Assembly (NCBI RefSeq): GCF_023016525.1
Contig: NZ_JALKCG010000002.1
Span: 1-64,000 of the forward strand
DNA from: Ancylobacter koreensis
Lineage (GTDB): Bacteria > Pseudomonadota > Alphaproteobacteria > Rhizobiales > Xanthobacteraceae
Reading direction: 5' to 3'
DNA: 64,000 bases
Part shown: one piece after another, positions 9,064-16,971 of the stretch
Layout: every line of letters begins with the position of its first letter
How positions within the stretch are numbered: the first letter of the stretch is position 1
The notes under the pieces: model-generated
Told to the model about the DNA's origin: nothing
The model's input: the letters and a program-made list of their open reading frames with translations, nothing else
The model's database searches: none
Program-made: the position numbers and the translations under genes

Positions 9064-10380
9064 CTAGTCCTTCGCGCCCCTGCCGATGCCGACATAGCGG
9101 AAGCCCCGGCTGGTGAGGTCCGCGGGCGGGTAGATGTTGCGCAGGTCGACGACGACGGGCTGGCGCAGCAGCGTCTTCAGCCGGTCGAGATCGAGGGCGC
9201 GGAAAGCGTCCCATTCGGTGACGATGACGAGCCCGTCCGCCCCCTCGGCGCAGTCATAGGGGTCGTTGGCGTAGTCAACGGCGGGGGGCAGCACCTTGCG
9301 CGCCTCGGCCATGCCGACGGGATCGAAGGCGCGCACGCGCACGCCGCGGTCGAGCAGCGACTGCACGATGTTGATCGCCGGGCTGTCGCGCATGTCGTCG
9401 GTGTTCGGCTTGAAGGTGAGGCCGAGCACCGCCACCGTCGCGCCGCGCGGCGGCGTGCCGATGGCGTCGAGCACGCGCCGACCCATCGCCGCCTTGCGGC
9501 TGTCGTTCACCGTCGTCACCGTCTCGATGAGGCGCAGCGGCGTGCCGGCCTCCTGCGCCGTGCGCATCAGCGCCAGCGTGTCCTTGGGAAAGCACGAGCC
9601 GCCATAGCCGGGCCCGGCATGCAGGAATTTCGGGCCGATGCGGCGGTCGAGGCCGATGCCGCGCGCCACTTCCTGCACGTCGCCGCCCACCTTCTCGCAC
9701 AGGTCCGCCAGCTCGTTGATGAAGGTGATCTTCATGGCGAGGAAGGCGTTGGAGGCGTATTTGATCAGCTCGGCGGTGGCGCGCTCGGTGAACATGACCG
9801 GCGCGGCGTTGAGCGAGAGCGGGCGGTAGAGCGCGGCCATCACCTCCCGCGCGCGGGGGTCGCTGGTGCCCACGACGATGCGGTCGGGCCGCTTGAAGTC
9901 CTCGATGGCGGCGCCCTCGCGCAGGAATTCCGGGTTCGACACCACGGCGATATCGGCGTCGGGCGCCTCCTCGCGGATGATGTGCTCGATATCCGCGCCG
10001 GTGCCGACGGGCACGGTCGACTTGGTGACGACAACCGTGAAGCCCTGCGCGGCGCGGGCGATCTCGCGGGCGGCGGCGTGGACATAGGAGAGGTCGGCAT
10101 GGCCGTCGCCGCGCCGCGAGGGGGTGCCCACCGCGATGAACACCACCTCGGCCTCGCGCACGGCCTGCGTCAGGTCGGTGTCGAACTGGAGCCGGCCGGC
10201 GGCGGCGTTGCGGCGCACGAGATCGTCGAGGCCCGGCTCGAAGATGGGGATCTCGCCCTGCTTCAGCCGGGCGATCTTGTCGGCGTCCTTGTCGATGCAG
10301 ACGACCTCGTGGCCGAAATCCGAGAAGCAGGTCCCGGACACGAGCCCGACATAGCCGGTTCCAATCATCGCGACGCGCAT
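9064..10380 (-). CDS. ugd: UDP-glucose 6-dehydrogenase
   Basis: A 438-residue NAD-dependent enzyme oxidising UDP-glucose to UDP-glucuronate. The N-terminus MRVAMIGTGYVGLVSGTCF is the Rossmann motif, which fixes the start at 10380. The long open frame upstream (to 10668) has no family similarity. Other marks are FIAVGTPSRRGDGHADLSYV, the ELIKYASNAFLAMKITFINE helix near residues 200-220, the catalytic cysteine in GPGYGGSCFPKDTLALM (about 255-271) and VLGLTFKPNTDDMRDSPA near 320. It would feed the UDP-glucuronate 4-epimerase at 4932-5951. It sits apart from the other polysaccharide genes, separated by the E1/Lrp pair. Confidence 0.95.
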   Translation of the reverse strand: MRVAMIGTGYVGLVSGTCFSDFGHEVVCIDKDADKIARLKQGEIPIFEPGLDDLVRRNAAAGRLQFDTDLTQAVREAEVVFIAVGTPSRRGDGHADLSYVHAAAREIARAAQGFTVVVTKSTVPVGTGADIEHIIREEAPDADIAVVSNPEFLREGAAIEDFKRPDRIVVGTSDPRAREVMAALYRPLSLNAAPVMFTERATAELIKYASNAFLAMKITFINELADLCEKVGGDVQEVARGIGLDRRIGPKFLHAGPGYGGSCFPKDTLALMRTAQEAGTPLRLIETVTTVNDSRKAAMGRRVLDAIGTPPRGATVAVLGLTFKPNTDDMRDSPAINIVQSLLDRGVRVRAFDPVGMAEARKVLPPAVDYANDPYDCAEGADGLVIVTEWDAFRALDLDRLKTLLRQPVVVDLRNIYPPADLTSRGFRYVGIGRGAKD

Positions 10381-10821
10381 GGAAATCTCACTGTCTGCAC
10401 TCGGAAACGGGACGGAGCCGATGGCGGCCGCGCCCGTTCGTAGCCCATCGTCCGCGCCGTTTCGAGGGGGCCGGCGCACCGTGCGGAACGACGCCGGCCC
10501 TGCGCCCGCGCGGGCGAACCTCTTTGCAGAGTCGTGCGTCGGTTTCGCGACAGCACCTTGCCGGCCTGCACGCGGAAGTGATGACGCGACGTCAAGACGA
10601 CGCCCGCGGGATAAAGTAAAAGAGAATGTATAAATCCAGCAAATCCACATTAGACTAATTAAAAACAAGCAATTACGAAATGTTTAGTTGACACAAAGGG
10701 TGCTGCGGGCGGATTAGGCGACCAGAAATTGGTTCCTCGCCGGTGTTTCCCGCCCATGTGCCTGCCCCTGCGTCCGCTCTTCCTTGCCATGCTGCGCGTC
10801 TGGTCGGCCAAGGCCGACACC
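10381..10821. promoter_or_regulatory. Divergent region upstream of ugd and the siderophore operon
   Basis: No gene is seen. The part from 10600 to 10690 is strongly AT-rich against a GC-rich background. A TTGACA hexamer at 10688-10693 could be a -35 element for the plus-strand operon, with GGATTA 17 bases on as a poor -10. An iron-responsive operator would be expected here; no perfect Irr, RirA or Fur consensus was found by eye. Confidence 0.4.
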
Positions 10822-11919
10822 GTGTTGCTTGGGCGGAGGCTGGCGTTCCTGGTGCTGGCCTTCGCCGCTCTGGCTGTGCCGGCGCGCGCCGACATCGCGC
10901 TGAAGGACGTCACCGGCCGCGAGGTGACGCTGGCCGCGCCCGCAAGCCGGCTGCTGATCGATGACGGGCGCTTCCTCGTCGCGCTGGCGCTGATCCATCC
11001 CGATCCGGTGAGCGTGCTCGCGGCGTGGCCGCGTGACATCAACCGGATCGGCAAGAGCACCTTCGAGGCCTACAAGGCGAAGTTCCCGGCCATCGAGAGT
11101 CTCGCCAAGGTGGCGAGCTCAGCCGGCGCGCTCTCGGTCGAGCAGGTGGTGGCGGCCCGCCCGGACCTTGCCGTGTTCTCGCTCGGTTCGCAGCCCTCGC
11201 CCGAGGAGCGCGCGCGCATCGAGGCGGCCGGCATTCCGGTCGTGGTGATCGACTTTTTCACCCATCCGCTGGTCAATCTGGAGCCGAGCCTCACCCTGCT
11301 CGGCAAGGCGACCGGGCGCGAGGCGCAGGCGCAGGACTTCCTCGCCTTCCGCCGCGCCCGTCTCGACGCGGTGAGCGCGAAGCTCGCCGGGCTGGCGCCC
11401 GAGGCGCGTCCGCGCGTGTTCCTCGAACCGCATGCGGCGATGACGGCGGATTGCTGCAATTCGCCCGGCAAGGGCAATGTCGGCGACATCATCGAGGCGG
11501 TGGGCGGCACCAATATCGGGGCGGCGGTCATCCCGCGCGCCTTCGGCAAGCTCAACCTCGAATATGTCGTGGCGCAGGACCCGCAGGTCTACATCGCCAC
11601 CGGCGGCAGCCACATGGAGGGCACCGCCGGGCTGCTGATCGGGCCGGAATACAGCCTTGAGAAGGCGCGCGAGACTCTGGCGCGGGTCGTCGCCCGCCCG
11701 GGCTTCTCAGGCCTTGCGGCGGTGCGCGACAAGCGCGTGCACGGCCTCTCCCACCAGATGCTCAACTCGCCGCTGGATCTCTTCACCGTCGAGATCCTGG
11801 CGAAATGGATTCATCCCGAACGCTTCGCCGACCTCGACGTCGGCAAGACGGTCGCGGAGGTGAACGCCCGCTTCCTCGCCGTTCCTGTCGAGGGGCCCAA
11901 CTGGATCGATCTCGACTGA
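10822..11919 (+). CDS. Fe-siderophore ABC transporter periplasmic binding protein (TroA/FepB-like)
   Basis: A secreted binding protein expected to carry the ferric siderophore to the ABC permease. GTG at 10822 is chosen because AAGG lies 9 bases upstream and it gives a compact signal peptide (LLGRRLAFLVLAFAALAVPARA, cut before DIALKD). ATG at 10789 or TTG at 10729 would give longer N-termini. The mature part starts with the usual DVTGREVTLAAPASRLLI and has the clamshell pattern EQVVAARPDLAVFS and GDIIEAVGGTNIG. A CC pair occurs in TADCCNSPGKGN, unusual for a periplasmic protein. It is the first gene of the siderophore operon, 65 bases before the beta-propeller gene. The cognate permease and ATPase are at 21652-23615. 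Confidence 0.8.
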   Translation: MLLGRRLAFLVLAFAALAVPARADIALKDVTGREVTLAAPASRLLIDDGRFLVALALIHPDPVSVLAAWPRDINRIGKSTFEAYKAKFPAIESLAKVASSAGALSVEQVVAARPDLAVFSLGSQPSPEERARIEAAGIPVVVIDFFTHPLVNLEPSLTLLGKATGREAQAQDFLAFRRARLDAVSAKLAGLAPEARPRVFLEPHAAMTADCCNSPGKGNVGDIIEAVGGTNIGAAVIPRAFGKLNLEYVVAQDPQVYIATGGSHMEGTAGLLIGPEYSLEKARETLARVVARPGFSGLAAVRDKRVHGLSHQMLNSPLDLFTVEILAKWIHPERFADLDVGKTVAEVNARFLAVPVEGPNWIDLD

Positions 11920-11984
11920 GCGCGCACGCAGCCGGGGCCTGCGCGCTCCCAACGCCCGAAACCTGTCCTCAACGGAGACACCCG

Positions 11985-13163
11985 ATGCCGATCGACGCGA
12001 CCTTTGCCCGGCCCCGCCTGCGCAGCCTCGCCCTCGCCACCGTCGCCCTGTTCGGCTTCGCCGGCGCGGCCTTCGCCGACCCCGAGTTCGTCAAGTCGGT
12101 GAAGCCGGGCGACGGCCTCTACGAGATCGTCTTCAGCGGCGCGACCAACCGCGTCTATGTCGCCGCCGCCGGCGCGCGCGGCGCGAACGAGACCTTCGTC
12201 TACGCGCTCGATCCCAAGACGCTGGAGACCAAGGAGACCATCGCGCTCGGCGACGATCCGGTGTTCGGCCTCGGCATCAACAACAAGACCAAGACGCTCT
12301 ACGGCACCCAGACCCGTGACGGCTCGCTGGCGGTGATCGACCTCGCGAGCGGCAAGGTCGTCGCCAAGATCGCTCAGGGCGAGAAGGCGCATGTGCGCGA
12401 GGTGGCGGTCGACGAGGCGGCGAACCGCGCCTATGTCACCATCACCGGCCGCCGTGACAGCTCCTCCTCGGTGTGGATCGTCGACGGCGCCAAGAACGAG
12501 ATCGTCGGCACCATCGACGATCTGCCGGGCGCGGTGACCGGCATCTCGCTCGACGCCAAGGGTGGGCGGCTGTTCCTCTCGGCGATGGAGGGCAACCTCG
12601 TCCACGTCGTCGACATCGCCAGCAAGAAGGTCACGACCTTCCCCTCGGGCGGCGAGGGCGCCATCAACCTCCTCTACGACGCCTCGGGCGATCAAGTCTT
12701 CGTCGCCCATCAGGGCTCGGGCGAGGTGGTCGCGCTCGACGCCAAGGACGGCAAGGTGATCAAGAAGATCCCGACCGGCGCCGGCGCGCTGAGCCTGGCC
12801 ATCGACCCCTCGCGCAGCATCCTCTACGTCACCAATCGGCAGGCCGGATTCACCAGCCTCGTCGACACCAAGACGCTGGAACCCATCGCCAATGTGGTGA
12901 CCGGCTCGATGCCGCAGACGGTCGCGGTCGATGCCGCCACCGGCAACGCCTATGTCTCCAACAAGCTGAAGACCGCCGGCCGTCCGCGCCCGCCCGCGCC
13001 GCCGGCTGATGCGCCCCCTGCCGGTGCGGCTCCCGGCGCTGCGCCGCAGCCCGTCTCCGCGCCCGCCGGTGCGCCCACCGGTGCGCCTCCTGCGGGCGAG
13101 CGCGCCCGCCCGGTGCCGATGGTCGACCCCTATGGCGACACCGTCACCCTGATCAAGCCCTGA
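11985..13163 (+). CDS. Secreted YVTN/YncE-like beta-propeller protein
   Basis: A 392-residue exported protein. Residues 1-31 form a signal peptide ending at AGAAFA-DPEF. The body is built of repeated blades with the pattern NRVYVAA, ALDPKTLETKETI, LFLSAMEGNLVHVVDIASKK, ILYVTNRQAGFTSLVDTKTL, which is the YVTN-family seven-bladed fold. The last 60 residues are a Pro/Ala-rich low-complexity stretch before the ending VDPYGDTVTLIKP, which may be a final blade strand split by an insertion. ATG at 11985 follows CGGAGA. It lies between the binding protein and entC in one operon. E. coli YncE is an iron-regulated protein of this fold; a role in siderophore handling is inferred from context only. Confidence 0.75.
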   Translation: MPIDATFARPRLRSLALATVALFGFAGAAFADPEFVKSVKPGDGLYEIVFSGATNRVYVAAAGARGANETFVYALDPKTLETKETIALGDDPVFGLGINNKTKTLYGTQTRDGSLAVIDLASGKVVAKIAQGEKAHVREVAVDEAANRAYVTITGRRDSSSSVWIVDGAKNEIVGTIDDLPGAVTGISLDAKGGRLFLSAMEGNLVHVVDIASKKVTTFPSGGEGAINLLYDASGDQVFVAHQGSGEVVALDAKDGKVIKKIPTGAGALSLAIDPSRSILYVTNRQAGFTSLVDTKTLEPIANVVTGSMPQTVAVDAATGNAYVSNKLKTAGRPRPPAPPADAPPAGAAPGAAPQPVSAPAGAPTGAPPAGERARPVPMVDPYGDTVTLIKP

Positions 13164-13214
13164 CCGGTCGCCGGAGCCCGATGGTCGATGACGTCTTTCC
13201 ACGGAGCGACACGC

Positions 13215-14411
13215 ATGCGTGACGGTGCGCAGCCGGCCGGCGCCGACAGGGCGGCCTTCGCCCCGGTCCTGCCCTTCGCGCTGGGTTCCGCCGGCGAGAC
13301 GCTCGTCGCCCGCGGCTGCCTCGACCTCGTGCCGGCCGGCGATGCGGCGCCGGGCGAGCGGGTGCGCCGCCTGCTCGCCGGCGGCACGGCCGGCCCGCGC
13401 CTCGTGGTCGGCGCGCTGCCCTTCGCGGTGGACGCGCCGGCCCATCTCTACCGCCCGGCCGAGGTGACCTTCAGCACCGGCCGGGCCTGCTTCGCCGCCG
13501 CCTTCACCCCGCCCGCGCTGGTGAAGGCGCAGGCAAGCCCCGCACCGCGCTGGCAGGTGAGCGCCGAGCCCCCGCTCGCCGCCTATCGCGCGGCGGTTGC
13601 GCAGGCGCTCTGCCTTCTCGCCCGCGAGGAGGAGGGGCTGCGCAAGATCGTGCTGTCGCGCAGCCTCAAGCTCGTCGCCGACTGCCCGGTCGAGGCGGCG
13701 GCGCTGCTGCGCGCGCTGGCGCGGGACGAGAGCGTGACCGCCTTCTGCGTGCCGCTGCCGCGTGGGCGCATCCTCGTCGGCGCGACGCCGGAGCTGTTGG
13801 TGTCGAAGCGCGGCGCGGCCGTGACCTCCCGTCCGCTCGCCGGCTCGGCGCGGCGCTCGTCCGATGCGGGCGAGGACCGGGCGGCGGCGCAGGCCCTTCT
13901 CGCCTCGGCCAAGGACCGCCGCGAGCACCGCGAGGTGGTCACCGCCATACTCGACCAGCTCGCCCCGCATTGCGAGGAGCTTTTCGCGCCGGAGCCCGAG
14001 CTGGCCGCCACCGCCAGCATGTGGCACCTCGGCACCCCGATTTCCGGCCGCCTGCGCGATCCCTCGTTTTCCGCGCTCGATCTCTCGCTGCTGCTGCATC
14101 CGACCCCGGCCGTCTGTGGCTCGCCGCGCCTTCCCGCCGCCCGCGCCATCGCGGCGCTGGAGGGCTATGAGCGCGGCTTCTATGCCGGCGCGGTCGGCTG
14201 GTGCGACGCGCAGGGCGACGGCGACTGGCACGTCGCGATACGCTGCGCGGAGATTGCCGGCAACGAGGCGCGGCTCTATGCCGGGGCCGGCATCGTCACG
14301 GGTTCCGACCCGGTGGCGGAGGGCGAGGAGACCTCGGCCAAGTTCGCCGCCCTGCTCACGGCGCTCGGCATCGACGAGGACGGCCATCCGCTCGCGGAGG
14401 AAGGTGCGTGA
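13215..14411 (+). CDS. entC: Isochorismate synthase (EntC/DhbC)
   Basis: A 398-residue chorismate-utilising enzyme that makes isochorismate, the first step to 2,3-dihydroxybenzoate. The C-terminal domain shows the family signatures: [14 protein letters not shown] near residue 140, [13 protein letters not shown] near 190, [27 protein letters not shown] near 270 and [17 protein letters not shown] near 355, which holds Mg and chorismate contacts. ATG at 13215 is preferred since GGAG lies 10 bases upstream; ATG at 13188 would add nine residues. The gene overlaps entE by four bases (GTGA). MenF and salicylate synthases are relatives, but the DHB gene set downstream settles the role. Confidence 0.93.
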   Translation: MRDGAQPAGADRAAFAPVLPFALGSAGETLVARGCLDLVPAGDAAPGERVRRLLAGGTAGPRLVVGALPFAVDAPAHLYRPAEVTFSTGRACFAAAFTPPALVKAQASPAPRWQVSAEPPLAAYRAAVAQALCLLAREEEGLRKIVLSRSLKLVADCPVEAAALLRALARDESVTAFCVPLPRGRILVGATPELLVSKRGAAVTSRPLAGSARRSSDAGEDRAAAQALLASAKDRREHREVVTAILDQLAPHCEELFAPEPELAATASMWHLGTPISGRLRDPSFSALDLSLLLHPTPAVCGSPRLPAARAIAALEGYERGFYAGAVGWCDAQGDGDWHVAIRCAEIAGNEARLYAGAGIVTGSDPVAEGEETSAKFAALLTALGIDEDGHPLAEEGA

Positions 14412-16033
14412 TACCCCTGAAGCAGGCGTGGCCGGCCGAATTCGCCGCCCGCTACCGGGCCGCCGGTTATTGGCGCGGCGAGACCTTCACCTCTTTCCTG
14501 CGCGAACGCGCGGCCGCGATGCCCGAGCGCATCGCCGTGGTCGGCGGCGACCAGCGCTGGAGCTTCGCCGAGCTGGAAGCGCGCGCCGAGCGCATCGCCC
14601 GCGGCCTGCTGGCGCTGGGGCTCAAGCCCGGCGACCGGGTGGTGGTGCAATTGCCCAACATCGCCGAATTCCTCTCGGCGGTGTTCGGCCTGTTCCGCGC
14701 CCGGCTGGTGCCGGTCTATGCGCTGCCGGCCCACCGCATCGTCGAGATCGCCCATTTCGCCCGCACGGCGCAGGCACGGGGCTACATCGTCGCCGCCGGT
14801 CACGAGGGCTTCGACTACCGCACGCTGGCCGCCGAGGCGCGGCGCGAGGTGCCGGCGCTCGACCATGTCGTGGTGGTGGGCGACGGCGGCGATTTCCCTT
14901 CGCTCGACACGTTGCCGCCGGGAGACGAGGTGAAACTCCCGGCCGACGCCGATCCGTCCGAGGTCGCCTTCCTGCAGATTTCCGGCGGCTCGACAGGGCT
15001 TTCCAAGCTCATCCCGCGCACGCATGACGACTATATCTATTCGTTCCGCGCCAGCGCCGAGATCTGCCGGCTCGGACCTTCCAGCGTCTATCTCGCCGCG
15101 CTGCCGGTGGCGCATAACTTCCCCATGAGTTCGCCCGGCGTGTTCGGCGCGCTTTATGCGGGATCGCGCGTGGTGCTCGCGCCCTCGCCGAGCCCGGAGG
15201 TCGCGTTCCCGCTGATCGCACGCGAGAGCGTGACCATCACCGGTCTGGTGCCGCCGCTCGCCCTGCTCTGGCTGCAGGCGGCGCCGGGGACGGCGCACGA
15301 CCTCTCCTCGCTCGACGTCCTGCAGGTCGGCGGGGCGAAGTTCCTCACCGAATCCGCCCGCCGGGTGAAGCCGGTGCTCGGCTGCACGCTGCAGCAGGTG
15401 TTCGGCATGGCCGAGGGGCTGGTGAACTACACACGGCTCGACGATGACGAGGAAACCATCGTCTCGACGCAGGGCCGCCCGATCAGCCCCGACGACGAGG
15501 TGCTCATCCTCGACGACGCCGGCAGCCCGGTGCCAGAGGGCGAGGCGGGCAACCTGCTGACGCGCGGGCCCTACACCATCCGCGCCTATCACAACAATGA
15601 CGGCGCAAACGCCCGTGCCTTTACGCCGGACGGCTTCTACCGCACCGGCGACGTGGTGAAGCGCACGCCCGAGGGCTATCTCGTCGTGCAGGGCCGGGCG
15701 AACGACCATATCAACCGCGCCGGCGAGAAGATCTCGGCCGAGGAGATCGAGGATCATCTGCTCGGCCATGCGAACGTGTTCGACGCGGCGGTGGTCTCGC
15801 TACCGGACGAGTTCCTCGGCGAGCGTTCCTGCGCCTTCGTCATCGCGCAGGGTGAGAGGCCGAAAGCGGCGGCGCTGAAAGCGTGGATGCGCACGCGCGG
15901 CCTCGCCGACTTCAAGGTGCCGGACCAGATCGTCTTCGTCGACGCCTTCGAGACCACCGCCGTCGGCAAGGTCTCGCGCAAGGAGCTGCGCGCCAGCTTG
16001 CGCCGACGCTTTCTCGAACAGGCGGAGGGCTGA
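14408..16033 (+). CDS. entE: 2,3-dihydroxybenzoate-AMP ligase (EntE/DhbE)
   Basis: A 541-residue stand-alone adenylation enzyme that activates 2,3-dihydroxybenzoate and loads it on the aryl carrier protein. The start is GTG, overlapping the entC stop in GTGA. The resulting N-terminus ([21 protein letters not shown]) aligns with E. coli EntE. Core motifs are the P-loop [16 protein letters not shown] near residue 191, [34 protein letters not shown] near 330, [34 protein letters not shown] (split over the hinge), and the catalytic lysine in [10 protein letters not shown] near the end. A salicylate ligase would look similar; the presence of EntA and isochorismatase favours DHB. Confidence 0.94.
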   Translation: MIPLKQAWPAEFAARYRAAGYWRGETFTSFLRERAAAMPERIAVVGGDQRWSFAELEARAERIARGLLALGLKPGDRVVVQLPNIAEFLSAVFGLFRARLVPVYALPAHRIVEIAHFARTAQARGYIVAAGHEGFDYRTLAAEARREVPALDHVVVVGDGGDFPSLDTLPPGDEVKLPADADPSEVAFLQISGGSTGLSKLIPRTHDDYIYSFRASAEICRLGPSSVYLAALPVAHNFPMSSPGVFGALYAGSRVVLAPSPSPEVAFPLIARESVTITGLVPPLALLWLQAAPGTAHDLSSLDVLQVGGAKFLTESARRVKPVLGCTLQQVFGMAEGLVNYTRLDDDEETIVSTQGRPISPDDEVLILDDAGSPVPEGEAGNLLTRGPYTIRAYHNNDGANARAFTPDGFYRTGDVVKRTPEGYLVVQGRANDHINRAGEKISAEEIEDHLLGHANVFDAAVVSLPDEFLGERSCAFVIAQGERPKAAALKAWMRTRGLADFKVPDQIVFVDAFETTAVGKVSRKELRASLRRRFLEQAEG

Positions 16034-16035
16034 GC

Positions 16036-16680
16036 ATGGCCGCGACCAAGGGGCTGCCGACGATTGCTCCCTACGAGCTGCCGCGCGCCGACGAGCTGCC
16101 GGCGGCCCGCGCCCCGTGGACGCTGGAGCGCGACCGCGCGGCGCTGCTGATTCACGACATGCAGAACTATTTCCTGCGCGTCTTCATGCCCGATGCCCCA
16201 CCTCTCGCGCCCGTCATCGCCAATATCGCGGCGCTGGTCGGCGCCGCCCGCGCGGCTGGCGCGCCGGTGTTCTACACCGCGCAGGAAGGCAACCAGGACC
16301 GGCGCGACCGCGGGCTTCAGGCCGATCTCTGGGGACCGGGCATGAGCGCGGCGGCCGAGCACCAACCAATTGTGGCCGCGCTCGCGCCGCAGCCGGGCGA
16401 CTTCACACTGGTGAAGCACCGTTACAGCGCCTTCCAGCGTTCGAACCTCGAAGCGCTGATGCGCGCGCGCGGGCGCGACCAGCTGATCGTCTGCGGCGTC
16501 TACGCCCATATCGGCTGCACGCTCACCGCCGCCGACGCCTTCATGCGCGACATCGAGCCCTTCATGGCCGCCGACGCGCTGGCCGATTTCTCGCGCGCGA
16601 AGCACGACCTCGCGCTGTCCTATGTCGCTGATGTCTGCGGCGTGCCGCTGCCGACCGCGCGCATTCTGGAGCTGCTGTGA
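16036..16680 (+). CDS. entB: Isochorismatase domain of EntB, free-standing
   Basis: A 214-residue isochorismatase (isochorismate lyase type) that makes 2,3-dihydro-2,3-dihydroxybenzoate. It matches the N-terminal domain of EntB along its full length: LLIHDMQNYFLR with the catalytic Asp near residue 40, FYTAQEGNQDRRDRGL, LWGPGM, KHRYSAFQRSNLE, and GVYAHIGCTLTAADAFMRD (about 155-173). The aryl carrier domain that follows in E. coli EntB is missing and is encoded by the next gene. The stop TGA and the next start share bases (TGATG at 16678-16682), so the two are translationally coupled. It lies two bases after entE. Confidence 0.93.
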   Translation: MAATKGLPTIAPYELPRADELPAARAPWTLERDRAALLIHDMQNYFLRVFMPDAPPLAPVIANIAALVGAARAAGAPVFYTAQEGNQDRRDRGLQADLWGPGMSAAAEHQPIVAALAPQPGDFTLVKHRYSAFQRSNLEALMRARGRDQLIVCGVYAHIGCTLTAADAFMRDIEPFMAADALADFSRAKHDLALSYVADVCGVPLPTARILELL

Positions 16681-16967
16681 TGGCCATCGAGCCCGGCGAC
16701 ATCAAGCGCATCGTCACCCCGGCCGCGCCGGTGACGCGCGAAAGGATGCGCGCGGACATCGCGAAGATGCTGCACGAGGACCCTGAGGAGATCAGCGGCG
16801 GCGACAGCCTGATCGACCTCGGGCTCGATTCCATGCGCGCGATGAACCTCGTGCTGGCGTGGAGCGAGGGCGGGCTCGACCTCGAATTCTCCGAATTCGC
16901 CGAAGACCCGACGCTCGACGGCTGGTGGGCGCTGGTCGACGCGCGCCAGAAGGCGCGGGGCGGCTGA
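16680..16967 (+). CDS. Free-standing aryl carrier protein (ArCP of EntB type)
   Basis: A 95-residue acyl carrier protein. The phosphopantetheine serine is in LIDLGLDSMRAMNLV (about residue 50), and the C-terminal helix region PTLDGWWALVDAR matches the end of E. coli EntB. It should carry 2,3-dihydroxybenzoate as a thioester, loaded by EntE and used by the condensation domain of the NRPS. In most enterobactin and bacillibactin systems this domain is fused to isochorismatase. Here the start ATG overlaps the isochorismatase stop, and the NRPS starts only four bases after its own stop. A phosphopantetheinyl transferase is needed but is not seen in the window. Confidence 0.92.
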   Translation: MAIEPGDIKRIVTPAAPVTRERMRADIAKMLHEDPEEISGGDSLIDLGLDSMRAMNLVLAWSEGGLDLEFSEFAEDPTLDGWWALVDARQKARGG

Positions 16968-16971
16968 CGTC

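Noticed and set aside
9064-10668. A longer UDP-glucose dehydrogenase starting at 10668
   Set aside because: The extra 96 residues have no similarity and the Rossmann motif should be at the N-terminus, as with the start at 10380.
13188-14411. MenF or salicylate synthase identity for the isochorismate synthase
   Set aside because: EntE, isochorismatase and EntA in the same operon point to 2,3-dihydroxybenzoate, so EntC is the better name.
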